DNA from: G963667855 sp963667855
GTDB taxonomy: Bacteria > Planctomycetota > Phycisphaerae > UBA1845
DNA: 64,000 nt
Direction of reading: 5' to 3'
NCBI GenBank assembly: GCA_963667855.2
Contig: CAXXKI010000029.1
Coordinates: forward strand, 434,001-498,000
Below, in pieces: positions 28,782 through 37,581 of the stretch. A model generated the notes under the pieces. It saw nothing but the letters and a program-made list of their open reading frames with translations, did no database searches and was not told the DNA's origin. Within the stretch, counting starts at the first letter, position 1. Each line of letters begins with the position of its first letter. The position numbers were made by a program, and so were the translations under genes.

Positions 28782-28814
28782 AAAACACCGAGGCTGATAA
28801 ACTCGGTGTTTTTT
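28782..28814 (+). terminator. Rho-independent terminator after the ATPase gene
   Basis: AAAACACCGAG (28782-28792) pairs over 11 bp with CTCGGTGTTTT (28802-28812), and the T-run continues to 28814. The remaining bases to 29056 carry no recognised gene and probably include the promoter of the M48 gene. Confidence 0.85.
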
Positions 28815-29056
28815 CTTTGCCACACATTTACCTGAACACCAATGGTCGCGAAAAAACGATCGAAAAAAGGTCGACGAGTTCGCTTGTTAAAAAAACATCA
28901 GACGCGAGAATAAAAGACATAAACCAACCAGAATGAGAAACTGATACACTATTAAAATCGTTCAAACAATCGGTAACACGAGAAACAGATATACGTTACG
29001 ATCAGCAGTAGAATCTGTCCGAAGAACACCGATAGAGCTATAACCTATTATTAAAT

Positions 29057-30616
29057 ATGCACTTACAAATAGCCATAGCCTTCGCTTTATTACTCTGGTG
29101 GCCCGAGGGGGAGTTCACCCCATTCGCTATCGGTTCTCAATCCACACCCCATTCCGCCCCGCTGATTAGTAATACGGCATGGGTACTTGCTTTCGTATGG
29201 GGAAAGTTGGTGGCGGTCGCGCTGGTGGCTCAACTTTTCTCATGGTTCACGATTAACCGCCTTAACCGCAGTTTAATCGGAACAACCAAAACAATAACCC
29301 GCTTCCACCGAGTGTCGTTCATTCTACGATTGGCCTTGCTTCTAGGCGTTGCTGCGGACCTGTTTCTGACCACCTACCCGCGTCTGCTCGAATCGCAAAA
29401 CTGGCTAAAAATTATTCCCGGTTTGCCTCAATTGATAATTCTCATCCCGTATTTATGCGGTTTGATACTAATCTGGTGGATAGCGTATCCAGTGGAACAG
29501 TCGACTCGTTTTTCGTTTTCACCGATGCGCAAATGGGGCCGCAATGATTACGTCATATTCAATATTCGCCACCACATGCTAATTGTAGCTCTACCCTTGG
29601 GCTTCATTGTCTTAACCTATGCAACGACGAATGAATACAAAAACTGGTTAATAGACCACCTGAAAACTCCCTGGGCACCGGAGGTAATGCTCGGTCTGGT
29701 AGCCGTCGCCATTTTCCTCGCTTCCCCCGTATTACTTCGCCGGATTTGGTCAACCACACCTTTACCTGACGGCCCCTTACGAACGAAGCTGCTGAAGCTA
29801 TGCAACCGCATAGGCCTCCGGGTGGCCGAGATACTGATCTGGCACACCGATGGAGTAATGGTTAACGCCGCTGTTGTGGGACTGGTCCCCAGAATGCGGT
29901 ACATACTCCTTTCAGATACGCTGCTTGAAGCCATGACGGAGGACGAAATAGAAGCAGTATTCGGTCATGAAGCTGGACACGTTCGACACCACCATATCCA
30001 ATTTTTCCTGCTCTTTGCAGTCGTAAGCATGTTGGTCGTATCAGGAATAATGGAGTTGCTGAGTAACATGAGCGGTTTCGGTTATCCACAATGGCAGTTC
30101 AGTCCGGAAGCGATAGAGGTAATCGGAATCGGATCCATCATACCTATATGGGGTATCTTTTTCGGCTGGATGTCACGTCGTTTCGAACAACAGGCGGATA
30201 TAGCCGGTGCCGGTTGCGCCACTCCGACAGAAGGTGAAACCAGGTGCAGTCTTCCCTGCGTCGTTCATGACGAACCCGAGCGGCAATCGGCTAACCTTGT
30301 TTGTGCGACTGGAGCAAGGATATTCATCAATGCATTGCGCAAGGTGGCTACCCTTAATGGTATTCCAATAGCCGAGCGTTCCTGGCGTCATTCTAGTATA
30401 GCCTATCGAATTCGGTTTCTCACGGCCTTGTCCGGTGATCCGAAACTGACTTCGCGTTTTCTTAAAAGTGTTCGCGGGATAAAGTGGGGCCTGATTGTTT
30501 CCTGTTTGATCGGCCTGATCATCTCGGCAATCTACATCTGGCACCACCCGGGTTATCGCAGCGAGGTAACTAAAAGCCTGATCGAACCGATTCAAAGGCT
30601 GTTTCAACAGAGTTAG
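29057..30616 (+). CDS. M48-family membrane metalloprotease
   Basis: 519 residues. Roughly six membrane segments are evident in the first 210 residues and two flanking the active site. The zinc motif is HEAGHVRHHH (about 310-319, HExxH) and the third ligand is Glu in RRFEQQADIAGA. Between them lie hydrophobic helices as in Ste24/HtpX-like proteases. A Cys-rich insert (GCATPTEGETRCSLPC) follows the third ligand and is not typical. Function is presumably quality control of membrane proteins. The RBS before ATG 29057 is weak. FolD follows 31 bases after the stop. Confidence 0.88.
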   Translation: MHLQIAIAFALLLWWPEGEFTPFAIGSQSTPHSAPLISNTAWVLAFVWGKLVAVALVAQLFSWFTINRLNRSLIGTTKTITRFHRVSFILRLALLLGVAADLFLTTYPRLLESQNWLKIIPGLPQLIILIPYLCGLILIWWIAYPVEQSTRFSFSPMRKWGRNDYVIFNIRHHMLIVALPLGFIVLTYATTNEYKNWLIDHLKTPWAPEVMLGLVAVAIFLASPVLLRRIWSTTPLPDGPLRTKLLKLCNRIGLRVAEILIWHTDGVMVNAAVVGLVPRMRYILLSDTLLEAMTEDEIEAVFGHEAGHVRHHHIQFFLLFAVVSMLVVSGIMELLSNMSGFGYPQWQFSPEAIEVIGIGSIIPIWGIFFGWMSRRFEQQADIAGAGCATPTEGETRCSLPCVVHDEPERQSANLVCATGARIFINALRKVATLNGIPIAERSWRHSSIAYRIRFLTALSGDPKLTSRFLKSVRGIKWGLIVSCLIGLIISAIYIWHHPGYRSEVTKSLIEPIQRLFQQS

Positions 30617-30647
30617 TAAACCCTTAGTAAAAGTGAAATATACCAAT

Positions 30648-31532
30648 ATGTCCGCCATCGAAATAAACGGAAAAGACCTTGCTCGCCGAATACGAGAAGA
30701 AGCTGCGGAGAAAGTTCAATCATTACGCGAACAAGGCGTACAGGTCAGACTGGACACGTTGATCGTCGGTGATCCTGACGCTGGCTTGATTTTTGCCCGA
30801 TCTCAGGAAAACCGGTGTAAAAAAGTCGGTATTGAATACAAGCTGCACACGTTGAGTGAATCCTCGACCGACGCCGACGTTCAACGGTTTATTACTGATC
30901 TGAGTAACAATCCGGAGATCACCGGCATACTGTTGAACCTTCCCATGCCCAGGCACCTGGACACCCCGGCCGCCCAATACACAATAGACCCATACAAGGA
31001 TGTCGAAGGAGTCAACCCTGCCAATGTGGGGTTACTATTTTACGGCTCGCCGATCATCGCTCCATGTACCGCACTTGCTGTCATGGCCGTCCTCAAAGAC
31101 GCAGGTGTCGCTCTCAAAGGAAAAACCGCGGTCGTCGTGGGACAGGGAAACGTGGTAGGGAAACCCACGGCCCTGGCTCTAATGGGAGAAAAAGCAACTG
31201 TCACCACCTGTAACAAATACACCGATAACCTGGCAGAATACACAAGAACGGGAGACATCCTCATCGCCGCCGCCGGTGTACCGGAACTCATCACCGCCGA
31301 ACACGTCAAACCGGGAGCGGTGGTTATAGACGTTGGCATTAACTCGGTACCGGTCAAGGGTGGAGAGCCCGGCGAAACACACGTCGTCGGTGACGTTCTG
31401 TTCGACGAGGTCAAGGAAGTGGCATCGGTAATAACGCCGGTCCCTGGAGGTGTGGGCCCAGTCACAGTAGCAATACTGTTGCACAATACGGCCGAAGCCG
31501 CCGCGAAACAGATAGCACATCGGAGGATTTAA
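30648..31532 (+). CDS. folD: FolD-like methylenetetrahydrofolate dehydrogenase, atypical active site
   Basis: 294 residues from ATG 30648. The fold is clear: the C-terminal NAD(P) domain has VVVGQGNVVGKP, TGDILIAAAGVPELI and GAVVIDVGIN, and the end is DVLFDEVKEVASVITPVPGGVGPVTVAILLHNT. Residues normally required for cyclohydrolase activity differ: Tyr of YVxxK is Phe49, its Lys is Gln53, the Gln of QLPLP is Asn97, and the second Asp of KDVDG is Glu120. The usual GRSxxVG cofactor motif is GQGNVVG. It may keep only dehydrogenase activity, or use another pterin such as methanopterin. Gene symbol is by family only. Confidence 0.85.
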   Translation: MSAIEINGKDLARRIREEAAEKVQSLREQGVQVRLDTLIVGDPDAGLIFARSQENRCKKVGIEYKLHTLSESSTDADVQRFITDLSNNPEITGILLNLPMPRHLDTPAAQYTIDPYKDVEGVNPANVGLLFYGSPIIAPCTALAVMAVLKDAGVALKGKTAVVVGQGNVVGKPTALALMGEKATVTTCNKYTDNLAEYTRTGDILIAAAGVPELITAEHVKPGAVVIDVGINSVPVKGGEPGETHVVGDVLFDEVKEVASVITPVPGGVGPVTVAILLHNTAEAAAKQIAHRRI

Positions 31533-31852
31533 TCAAAGTGCCAGCTGAAAACGTTCCTCCGGGTTCAGCACACCAAAGTGCAAACAACATTTAAGAGATA
31601 CGCCTTCCCTGCAGCTTGTCTGATAAACTGGAGAACCCCTGCAGGGACCTACTGCCCCATGATTACCGTAAGTTGCCGCGGGAATCACCACAGAAACATT
31701 AAAAGTAGCCAAGAACACCGCGCAATTGGCTGGATCTTCAGTTATTCTACGGTAATAAGGATTCTCATTCGGCCGGGCATCAATTATCTCAAGAACGCCC
31801 CTGACCCGAATCGTGATAAAAGTCGTGAACTCTGCGCGAGAGTATTTGGACT
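31533..31852. other. intergenic region between folD and the hybrid kinase
   Basis: 320 bases without a supported gene; a plus-strand open frame at 31578-31961 overlaps the next gene and looks random. TCCCTGCAG (31606-31614) and CTGCAGGGA (31639-31647) form a 9-bp inverted repeat with a 24-base loop and no T-run. It may be a regulatory hairpin. Confidence 0.35.
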
Positions 31853-34800
31853 ATGCAGGATTATCGAGCCGGGAAAATTCTGGAGTTTCGATTCTCCAAG
31901 CGTCGGCGAAACGACAAACGACGCCCTAACCGGGCTGCCGTTATCAGTTTTGCTCTCGTAATCCTTTTGGCCATAACCACTCTACCCGCCACCGCGACTT
32001 CCCTGTCATCAAAGCTTCTAGACCAATGGCGATGGGTTGAGTTTACCACGGCAGACGGTTTACCATCCAATCATGTAACGCATATTGTTGAAACCACAGA
32101 CGGGGTCATGTGGGCGGCGACAACTCGCGGGCTTTGCCGGTTCGATGGTTATCGCTGGATTCAGCTGGATTCTCGTTCGGGCCTGCCGACAGGCGAAATA
32201 AGCTCGCTCGCAACCGGCGCTGACGGGAAAATTATGGTCGTGATCAATAACTCGCTATTCTATGGATCACAAATTGGCTTTAACCATGTACCAGTAATAG
32301 CAAAAACCACCCCTCTGCGTGTGGATACTGTCGTAGCCTTCGCGCCGGGTGGCTACTTGATCATAGCGTGGAACCATGACGAAACGAGATCCGACCTGTT
32401 CCGTTGGCATAATTCGGAAATACATGAATTCGATACTCCAGCCAGGCTTTCGCCGAACTTTCCGGAACGAATCGTACAATCCTTGTGGACAACGCCGGAC
32501 GGAAAAACCTGGTTGAATTCAACTGACGGAGTCTATCGGTATATAAACGGCCATTGGGAAATATGGATATCAGCGTCGACTCTCCCCCTGAGGATAACCA
32601 ATCTGGCCACCGATGCCGAAGGCAACGGCATACTCACTGTCCAGGGCCCGTTCGCCGATCAGCAAACCTGGAAGTGGAGTAAACAGAGCTACCCGTATCT
32701 TTCATCCAACAACGTTGAGGAACTGACAAAGTCGCTTGCTCTCGGCCCCGGCCAACAGGGAATAGCCACCCATGAATCCGGCGGGGTTATGTATTGTCAT
32801 CAGGGCGAATGGAGCATATTACCCTCACCTCCCATACAACTCTGCAATCCCGAATATATCACCTATTCCTCCGACGGTAATATATGGGTCGGAACCAAAC
32901 GCGGTTTGCACGTCCATCAGACGAGTTCAAACCGGTGGATACAATGGAAACATACTTTTCCCAACCGCAAAAACTGGATCAACGAATTCCTGGTTGCAAG
33001 AGACGGTTCGGTCTGGGTGGCCACCGCCACTGGTATCGATATACACCATCCTGACGGTGGCACGGAATACATAAACGAAATCAACGGAACCCCGCTGACA
33101 GCCGTAACCGGATTAGCCCAGGATGAAAACGATAACATCTGGGTCTCCAGCGGGGGAGCTTTTGTCGGAGCTTACCGTTGGGACGGAAAGCACTGGACAC
33201 ATTTCACCACCCAATCCGGTTTCTTACCGGCGTATTTTCACAAGATCCGCACCGACAGCAAAAACCGTCTGTGGTTCCTGGGCCTGGCCCGAAGCCCTCA
33301 ATCAAAAATGGTAATAAGCGATGCCGATGACGTCGGAGTTGTGATTCTGGAAAAAGACAGGTTCACTCAATGGAATACGAAAAATGGGCTTCCCAGCGGC
33401 AGAGTATACGGTTTTGCCGAATCGACTGAAGATGGATCACTTTGGTTTGCCACCCTTCGCGGGTTGGCCCGGCTCAAGAATGGTTCGTGGAAATACTGGA
33501 CAAACGAAACGGGCCTGTTGGGCGAACGGATTTTCGCGCTGACTATCGACAAAGAAAACCGCCTCTGGTTCTGCGATGAAAACAGTGGATTGGGTTATAT
33601 CGATGACCAGGACCAACCACACTATCTCACGACTTACGACGGTTTGATCAGTAACCATGTTCTCGATCTGACTACTGATAAAACAGGAGCCTTATGGATA
33701 ACCACCGAACGAGGCCTGAATCGCTATTATAATGGCACGTTTTCTCACTTCGACGCTCACCATGGTCTGAAAAACGACAGGCTGTGGCCTGTTCTTGCCA
33801 AAAACGACAAGGTTTATGTAGGTTCATCAGGTGGCGGCACCTATATCCTGAGCTTGAACGAAATAGACCAGCCGCACCCAATATCCATATTCAATCAACC
33901 AACAATAAGAAAGAACGTGGTTCGCGTATCCTGGAGACCACTGGCATATAACGGCAAACTACCTTCGCAGATAATCGAAACCCGATTCCGTCTGAACGGC
34001 GGAATGTGGTCGCAGTGGGCAACACAGAACCAAGCCACCTTTCGTAACCTGAAACCTGGAGACTACCAACTACAGGTTCAGGCGAAAGGTCTTTTCGGCG
34101 GATTCTATTCGGCCGGAAACACACTGCATTTCCCTATCCCAACTCCGTTTTACTTCCGTGCTGAATATTGGGTTCCAATTACGCTGCTCAGCATTTTAAC
34201 GGTAATACTATCCGTTTCGGTAATCTCCCGCCGCCGGAGGTTCAAGCAGGCCCTTCTGCATGAACGTAACCAATACCAGGCAATCCTGGACAACACGACC
34301 GCTATCATCTGCCTGAAGGATACCGACGGACGCTACCTGGTCGCCAATCGCCGGTTTGAAGACATGCTCGGAGTTAAACGCGGTGAAATTATAGGGAAAA
34401 CAGCATTCGACCTGTTTCCCTCCCCATTGGCCCAACTGCTTCAGGATAACGCCCGAAAAGTGGCCCAAACCGGCGACGCCGTGGAGTGGGAAGAAACCAT
34501 ACAGTTGGACGATGATACACGAACCCTGTTATCGACAAGCTGTCCTCTGTTCGACGAAAACGGAAAGGTCGATTCCATATGCGTAATCTCCACCGACATA
34601 ACAAATCGCAAATCTCAGGAGGAGGATATTCGCCGTACAGACAAGCTGGATACCCTGGCAATTCTGGCTGCCGGAATCGCACACGATTTCAGCGGGCTGG
34701 TTGCTCTGATTTCCCGGCATCTGGAGTTAGTCCGCACTTCCATGCCCATTCAAAGTCCCGCCCTGCACAATCTGGAGGTCGCGGAACAGGCCGTACGGCA

Positions 34801-35791
34801 GGCAAACGGTATGACCAAGGCACTGCAGGCGGTAATCCACCACACCCCCCCCGAAAGAAAACTGGTTTCTTTGGGAGCTGTTTGCCGAGACGCATCTAAA
34901 CTCCTCAGTCATCTGATCGGAGTTACGGTAATGCAGATTTGGGAAATCACAGATGAACCTCTTTACGTACTCGCCGACTCCACGCAGCTTCAGCAGGTAC
35001 TCATGAACCTGGTAGCCAATGCCCGCGATGCCGTCCCGGCCGGTGGACACGTGCGAGTAACCCTTACGAGATGGACACCGCCGGCCGAAGCATTCGGTTC
35101 GATCTCCAGTCCGCATTACAGCCACTACGCCAAAATAAATGTTTCCGATAATGGTGTTGGTATACCACAACACGTGAAAAACAGTATATTTGAACCTATG
35201 TTCACCACCAAGGCGAACCAGGCTCGCACCGGGTTGGGACTGGCTATCGTCGCCAGAATCATCGATGACCACGAAGGGTGGATAGACGTGGATTCCGAGG
35301 AAAACGTGGGAACCTCGATTTCCATATTCCTCCCCTGCGAAAATGTTGAGGAACACCAGGAAGCAATCCTGCTCGAAAAAGACACCGCCCGTGCTCCGGT
35401 TGACGCCAGCGTGCTGGTGGTGGACGAAAGCCAGTTTGAACGCTCGCTCATAGCCACTGCCCTGAGAGATATCGGCTACACCGTGGAACAGGCGGGTAGC
35501 GGAGAACAAGCCGTCAGCATCGCCCAAAACTCACCAAAACAGTTCTCCATCGCTGTCGTTAACGCGGAATTACACGATATGAGTGCAACAGGCTGCATCG
35601 CCACCATGCGGCAAAACGGGAACCTTAAACACGGATTGATCATCGCGGAAGCCGACGACAAGGAGACCGTGGATCAGGCGTCATCAATGGACATCGACAT
35701 CGTATCCACCCCGTTTTTAATGAAGGAATTGCTGTGGGCAGTAGCGGGAATTCTTGGCAATAACCATGATCCGAAAAACACTTTGGATTAA
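31853..35791 (+). CDS. large beta-propeller hybrid histidine kinase with degenerate receiver
   Basis: 1312 residues. A basic leader and hydrophobic segment (about 29-48) form the signal. Residues about 55-640 are two-component-regulator propeller repeats (GLPSNHVTHIVETTDGVMWAATT type, with GLCRFDG, GLPSGRVYGFAES, GLARLKN). A Y_Y_Y domain (about 650-730) and TM (WVPITLLSILTVILSVSVI) follow, then PAS (about 795-910), HisKA with GIAHDFSGLVALIS, HATPase_c (LVANARDAVPAGG, NGVGI, TGLGLAIVARI) and a receiver at about 1185-1305. In the receiver the phosphoacceptor Asp position is Asn1237 (AVVNAELHD) and the conserved Lys is Thr1286 (STPF). The receiver probably cannot be phosphorylated in the normal way. 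Confidence 0.9.
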   Translation: MQDYRAGKILEFRFSKRRRNDKRRPNRAAVISFALVILLAITTLPATATSLSSKLLDQWRWVEFTTADGLPSNHVTHIVETTDGVMWAATTRGLCRFDGYRWIQLDSRSGLPTGEISSLATGADGKIMVVINNSLFYGSQIGFNHVPVIAKTTPLRVDTVVAFAPGGYLIIAWNHDETRSDLFRWHNSEIHEFDTPARLSPNFPERIVQSLWTTPDGKTWLNSTDGVYRYINGHWEIWISASTLPLRITNLATDAEGNGILTVQGPFADQQTWKWSKQSYPYLSSNNVEELTKSLALGPGQQGIATHESGGVMYCHQGEWSILPSPPIQLCNPEYITYSSDGNIWVGTKRGLHVHQTSSNRWIQWKHTFPNRKNWINEFLVARDGSVWVATATGIDIHHPDGGTEYINEINGTPLTAVTGLAQDENDNIWVSSGGAFVGAYRWDGKHWTHFTTQSGFLPAYFHKIRTDSKNRLWFLGLARSPQSKMVISDADDVGVVILEKDRFTQWNTKNGLPSGRVYGFAESTEDGSLWFATLRGLARLKNGSWKYWTNETGLLGERIFALTIDKENRLWFCDENSGLGYIDDQDQPHYLTTYDGLISNHVLDLTTDKTGALWITTERGLNRYYNGTFSHFDAHHGLKNDRLWPVLAKNDKVYVGSSGGGTYILSLNEIDQPHPISIFNQPTIRKNVVRVSWRPLAYNGKLPSQIIETRFRLNGGMWSQWATQNQATFRNLKPGDYQLQVQAKGLFGGFYSAGNTLHFPIPTPFYFRAEYWVPITLLSILTVILSVSVISRRRRFKQALLHERNQYQAILDNTTAIICLKDTDGRYLVANRRFEDMLGVKRGEIIGKTAFDLFPSPLAQLLQDNARKVAQTGDAVEWEETIQLDDDTRTLLSTSCPLFDENGKVDSICVISTDITNRKSQEEDIRRTDKLDTLAILAAGIAHDFSGLVALISRHLELVRTSMPIQSPALHNLEVAEQAVRQANGMTKALQAVIHHTPPERKLVSLGAVCRDASKLLSHLIGVTVMQIWEITDEPLYVLADSTQLQQVLMNLVANARDAVPAGGHVRVTLTRWTPPAEAFGSISSPHYSHYAKINVSDNGVGIPQHVKNSIFEPMFTTKANQARTGLGLAIVARIIDDHEGWIDVDSEENVGTSISIFLPCENVEEHQEAILLEKDTARAPVDASVLVVDESQFERSLIATALRDIGYTVEQAGSGEQAVSIAQNSPKQFSIAVVNAELHDMSATGCIATMRQNGNLKHGLIIAEADDKETVDQASSMDIDIVSTPFLMKELLWAVAGILGNNHDPKNTLD

Positions 35792-35804
35792 CCTTTCCCG
35801 GTTT

Positions 35805-37508
35805 TCATTCAACAACCTGCAGGGACTCACCTTTACTTAGTATGTAAAACCGATTGGTAGGCACGTCTTTAAAAACCTGCACCGTTTCCGATTCATCAGG
35901 CCAGCGAACTTCAACCGTATCCAGCTTTCGTGCTTTTCCCACGCCAAACCTGCAGTCCAGATCATCCAAATGACCGCTGTGCCCCAACCCCCCGTGCACC
36001 TCCCGCATTTGACGCATTGATCCATAACTGACAACAACCCTGGCTCCAATGGATTGACCGGCCAGTCGCAGGTTGAAAAAACGATTGCCAAAACGATTGG
36101 CTCCAATATTACGCAATAACCTTACCGACAGGTCGAACCCTTCCTTCTCCTGGTCAGGTAACCGGTGATCGCTGGCAGCAACCAGGATATCCGTCGCCCC
36201 ATCCCGGTCAAAATCCCCCAGGGATATCTGGCTTGCGTTTACCAGTTTCGGGCCCAGGTATTCGGTCCACTCCTCGAAGTTTCCATAATCCCCCTGGTAG
36301 TAAAGCCTGAGTATCTGGTTGGGATAATCACTTGAGGCAACCAGCAGATCAAGTAAGCCATCGTTGTCGACATCGATCCAACCGGCATGCAGATCTCCCT
36401 GGTTCCAGTATTTTCCTGCCCGCTCCCGGCTGATACTTTCCGGTGAACGATGGAAAACGAAACCCCGATCAGGCCCCTGGTTTATCAGCAGCATTGACTT
36501 ATCAGAGGACGAACCCGCCCAGGCATGGGTGATTTCCGCTAAAAAACAATCCATGTCACCATCATTATCGAAGTCGGCCACCGCGCAGTCGATCGTATTG
36601 CCATGTGAACGAAACGGCTTTTCATCCTCTCGCGCAACTCCGTACCGTTCGAGAAACATCTTCTTGACCTGGTCACTGTAAGCGCCGCTTCGATCACTGT
36701 CGCCGTCGAAACCGGTCAGCGGAGCCACATCTTCAAATGTCCCGTCACCGTTGTTTTCCCATAAACGGTTGGCCTGACGACCGTAACTCATCACCAGGAT
36801 ATCCTGCCTGCCGTCATTGTTCCAATCGGTATGCGTAACTCCATAGGAAGGCCTGCGACTCTCCGGCAAACCAACCTCCGGCACACCGCTCAGACCTGAT
36901 TCCCGGGTAATTTCCACAAACCGCCCGTCCCCCTTGCCCCTGTAAACCTGATCCGCATACGCCTCCAGCTCCGCCCCGCACTCATTGTAAGCATTGGCAA
37001 TAACCAAATCCAGATTCCCATCGCGATCCAGATCGACAAAACAGGCGGCAATTGTGGTCAGCCCTCCAGGTTCCAGCCCGCTCGGTGTCACTTTTCTAAA
37101 CCCCCCTTTGCCATCGCCAAGCCAGATCTGGTTCGTATCCTCATCCCGGTTATTGTCTCTACGCCGCTTGTCTACGTATTTCCCCAAAAACAGATCCAGG
37201 TTCCCGTCGTTATTGACATCGCCCGCCTGCATGTTATCCTGTAACACATCGCTGCCAGGCTCAACTGGAAAACAGTCAGGCAACTTAACAAACCTCTTAC
37301 CGGCTTGATTAAGATAAATCCTGCGACCGCCCATAATAATATCGGGATAACCATCACCGTTGAAATCGGCAAACGCCCCTCGAATACCGGTAACTCCCGA
37401 CAACCCTGCTTCCCCACTTACATTCTCGAACAGGATTTCCGGTCGATACTCCTTTTCCGCGCATCCCGGCCACAAAAAGACCGCAAGAATATAAATAGCA
37501 TATCGCAT
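35805..37508 (-). CDS. FG-GAP/VCBS repeat lipoprotein with ASPIC/UnbV domain
   Basis: 567 residues from ATG 37508 (MRYAIYILAVFLWPGC); an ATG four codons upstream at 37520 is possible, and the open frame reaches 37799 without family-like sequence. It has a lipobox LWPGC. FG-GAP-like repeats contain calcium loops such as DFNGDGYPDI, DVNNDGNLDLF, DLDRDGNLDLV, DFDNDGDMDCF and DFDRDGATDIL. The C-terminal 90 residues form the ASPIC/UnbV domain (SIGARVVVSYGSMRQMREVHGGLGHSGHLDDLDCRFGVG). It is a CRTAC1-like surface lipoprotein. It lies 73 bases downstream of the malic-enzyme-like gene on the same strand; a shared function is uncertain. Confidence 0.88.
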   Translation of the reverse strand: MRYAIYILAVFLWPGCAEKEYRPEILFENVSGEAGLSGVTGIRGAFADFNGDGYPDIIMGGRRIYLNQAGKRFVKLPDCFPVEPGSDVLQDNMQAGDVNNDGNLDLFLGKYVDKRRRDNNRDEDTNQIWLGDGKGGFRKVTPSGLEPGGLTTIAACFVDLDRDGNLDLVIANAYNECGAELEAYADQVYRGKGDGRFVEITRESGLSGVPEVGLPESRRPSYGVTHTDWNNDGRQDILVMSYGRQANRLWENNGDGTFEDVAPLTGFDGDSDRSGAYSDQVKKMFLERYGVAREDEKPFRSHGNTIDCAVADFDNDGDMDCFLAEITHAWAGSSSDKSMLLINQGPDRGFVFHRSPESISRERAGKYWNQGDLHAGWIDVDNDGLLDLLVASSDYPNQILRLYYQGDYGNFEEWTEYLGPKLVNASQISLGDFDRDGATDILVAASDHRLPDQEKEGFDLSVRLLRNIGANRFGNRFFNLRLAGQSIGARVVVSYGSMRQMREVHGGLGHSGHLDDLDCRFGVGKARKLDTVEVRWPDESETVQVFKDVPTNRFYILSKGESLQVVE

Positions 37509-37581
37509 GCTGTAAGCCATCCTCACTTTGCCAACCGATAGACGGTTAAATTCCCATAACCGGTAAACATCGAAAAATCGT

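Noticed and set aside
31606..31647. Nine-base inverted repeat TCCCTGCAG/CTGCAGGGA after folD
   Set aside because: No T-run follows and the loop is 24 bases; not called as a terminator, only noted in the intergenic entry.
34727..35527. 266-codon minus-strand frame inside the hybrid kinase
   Set aside because: Shadow of the kinase domain coding strand; product has no family resemblance.
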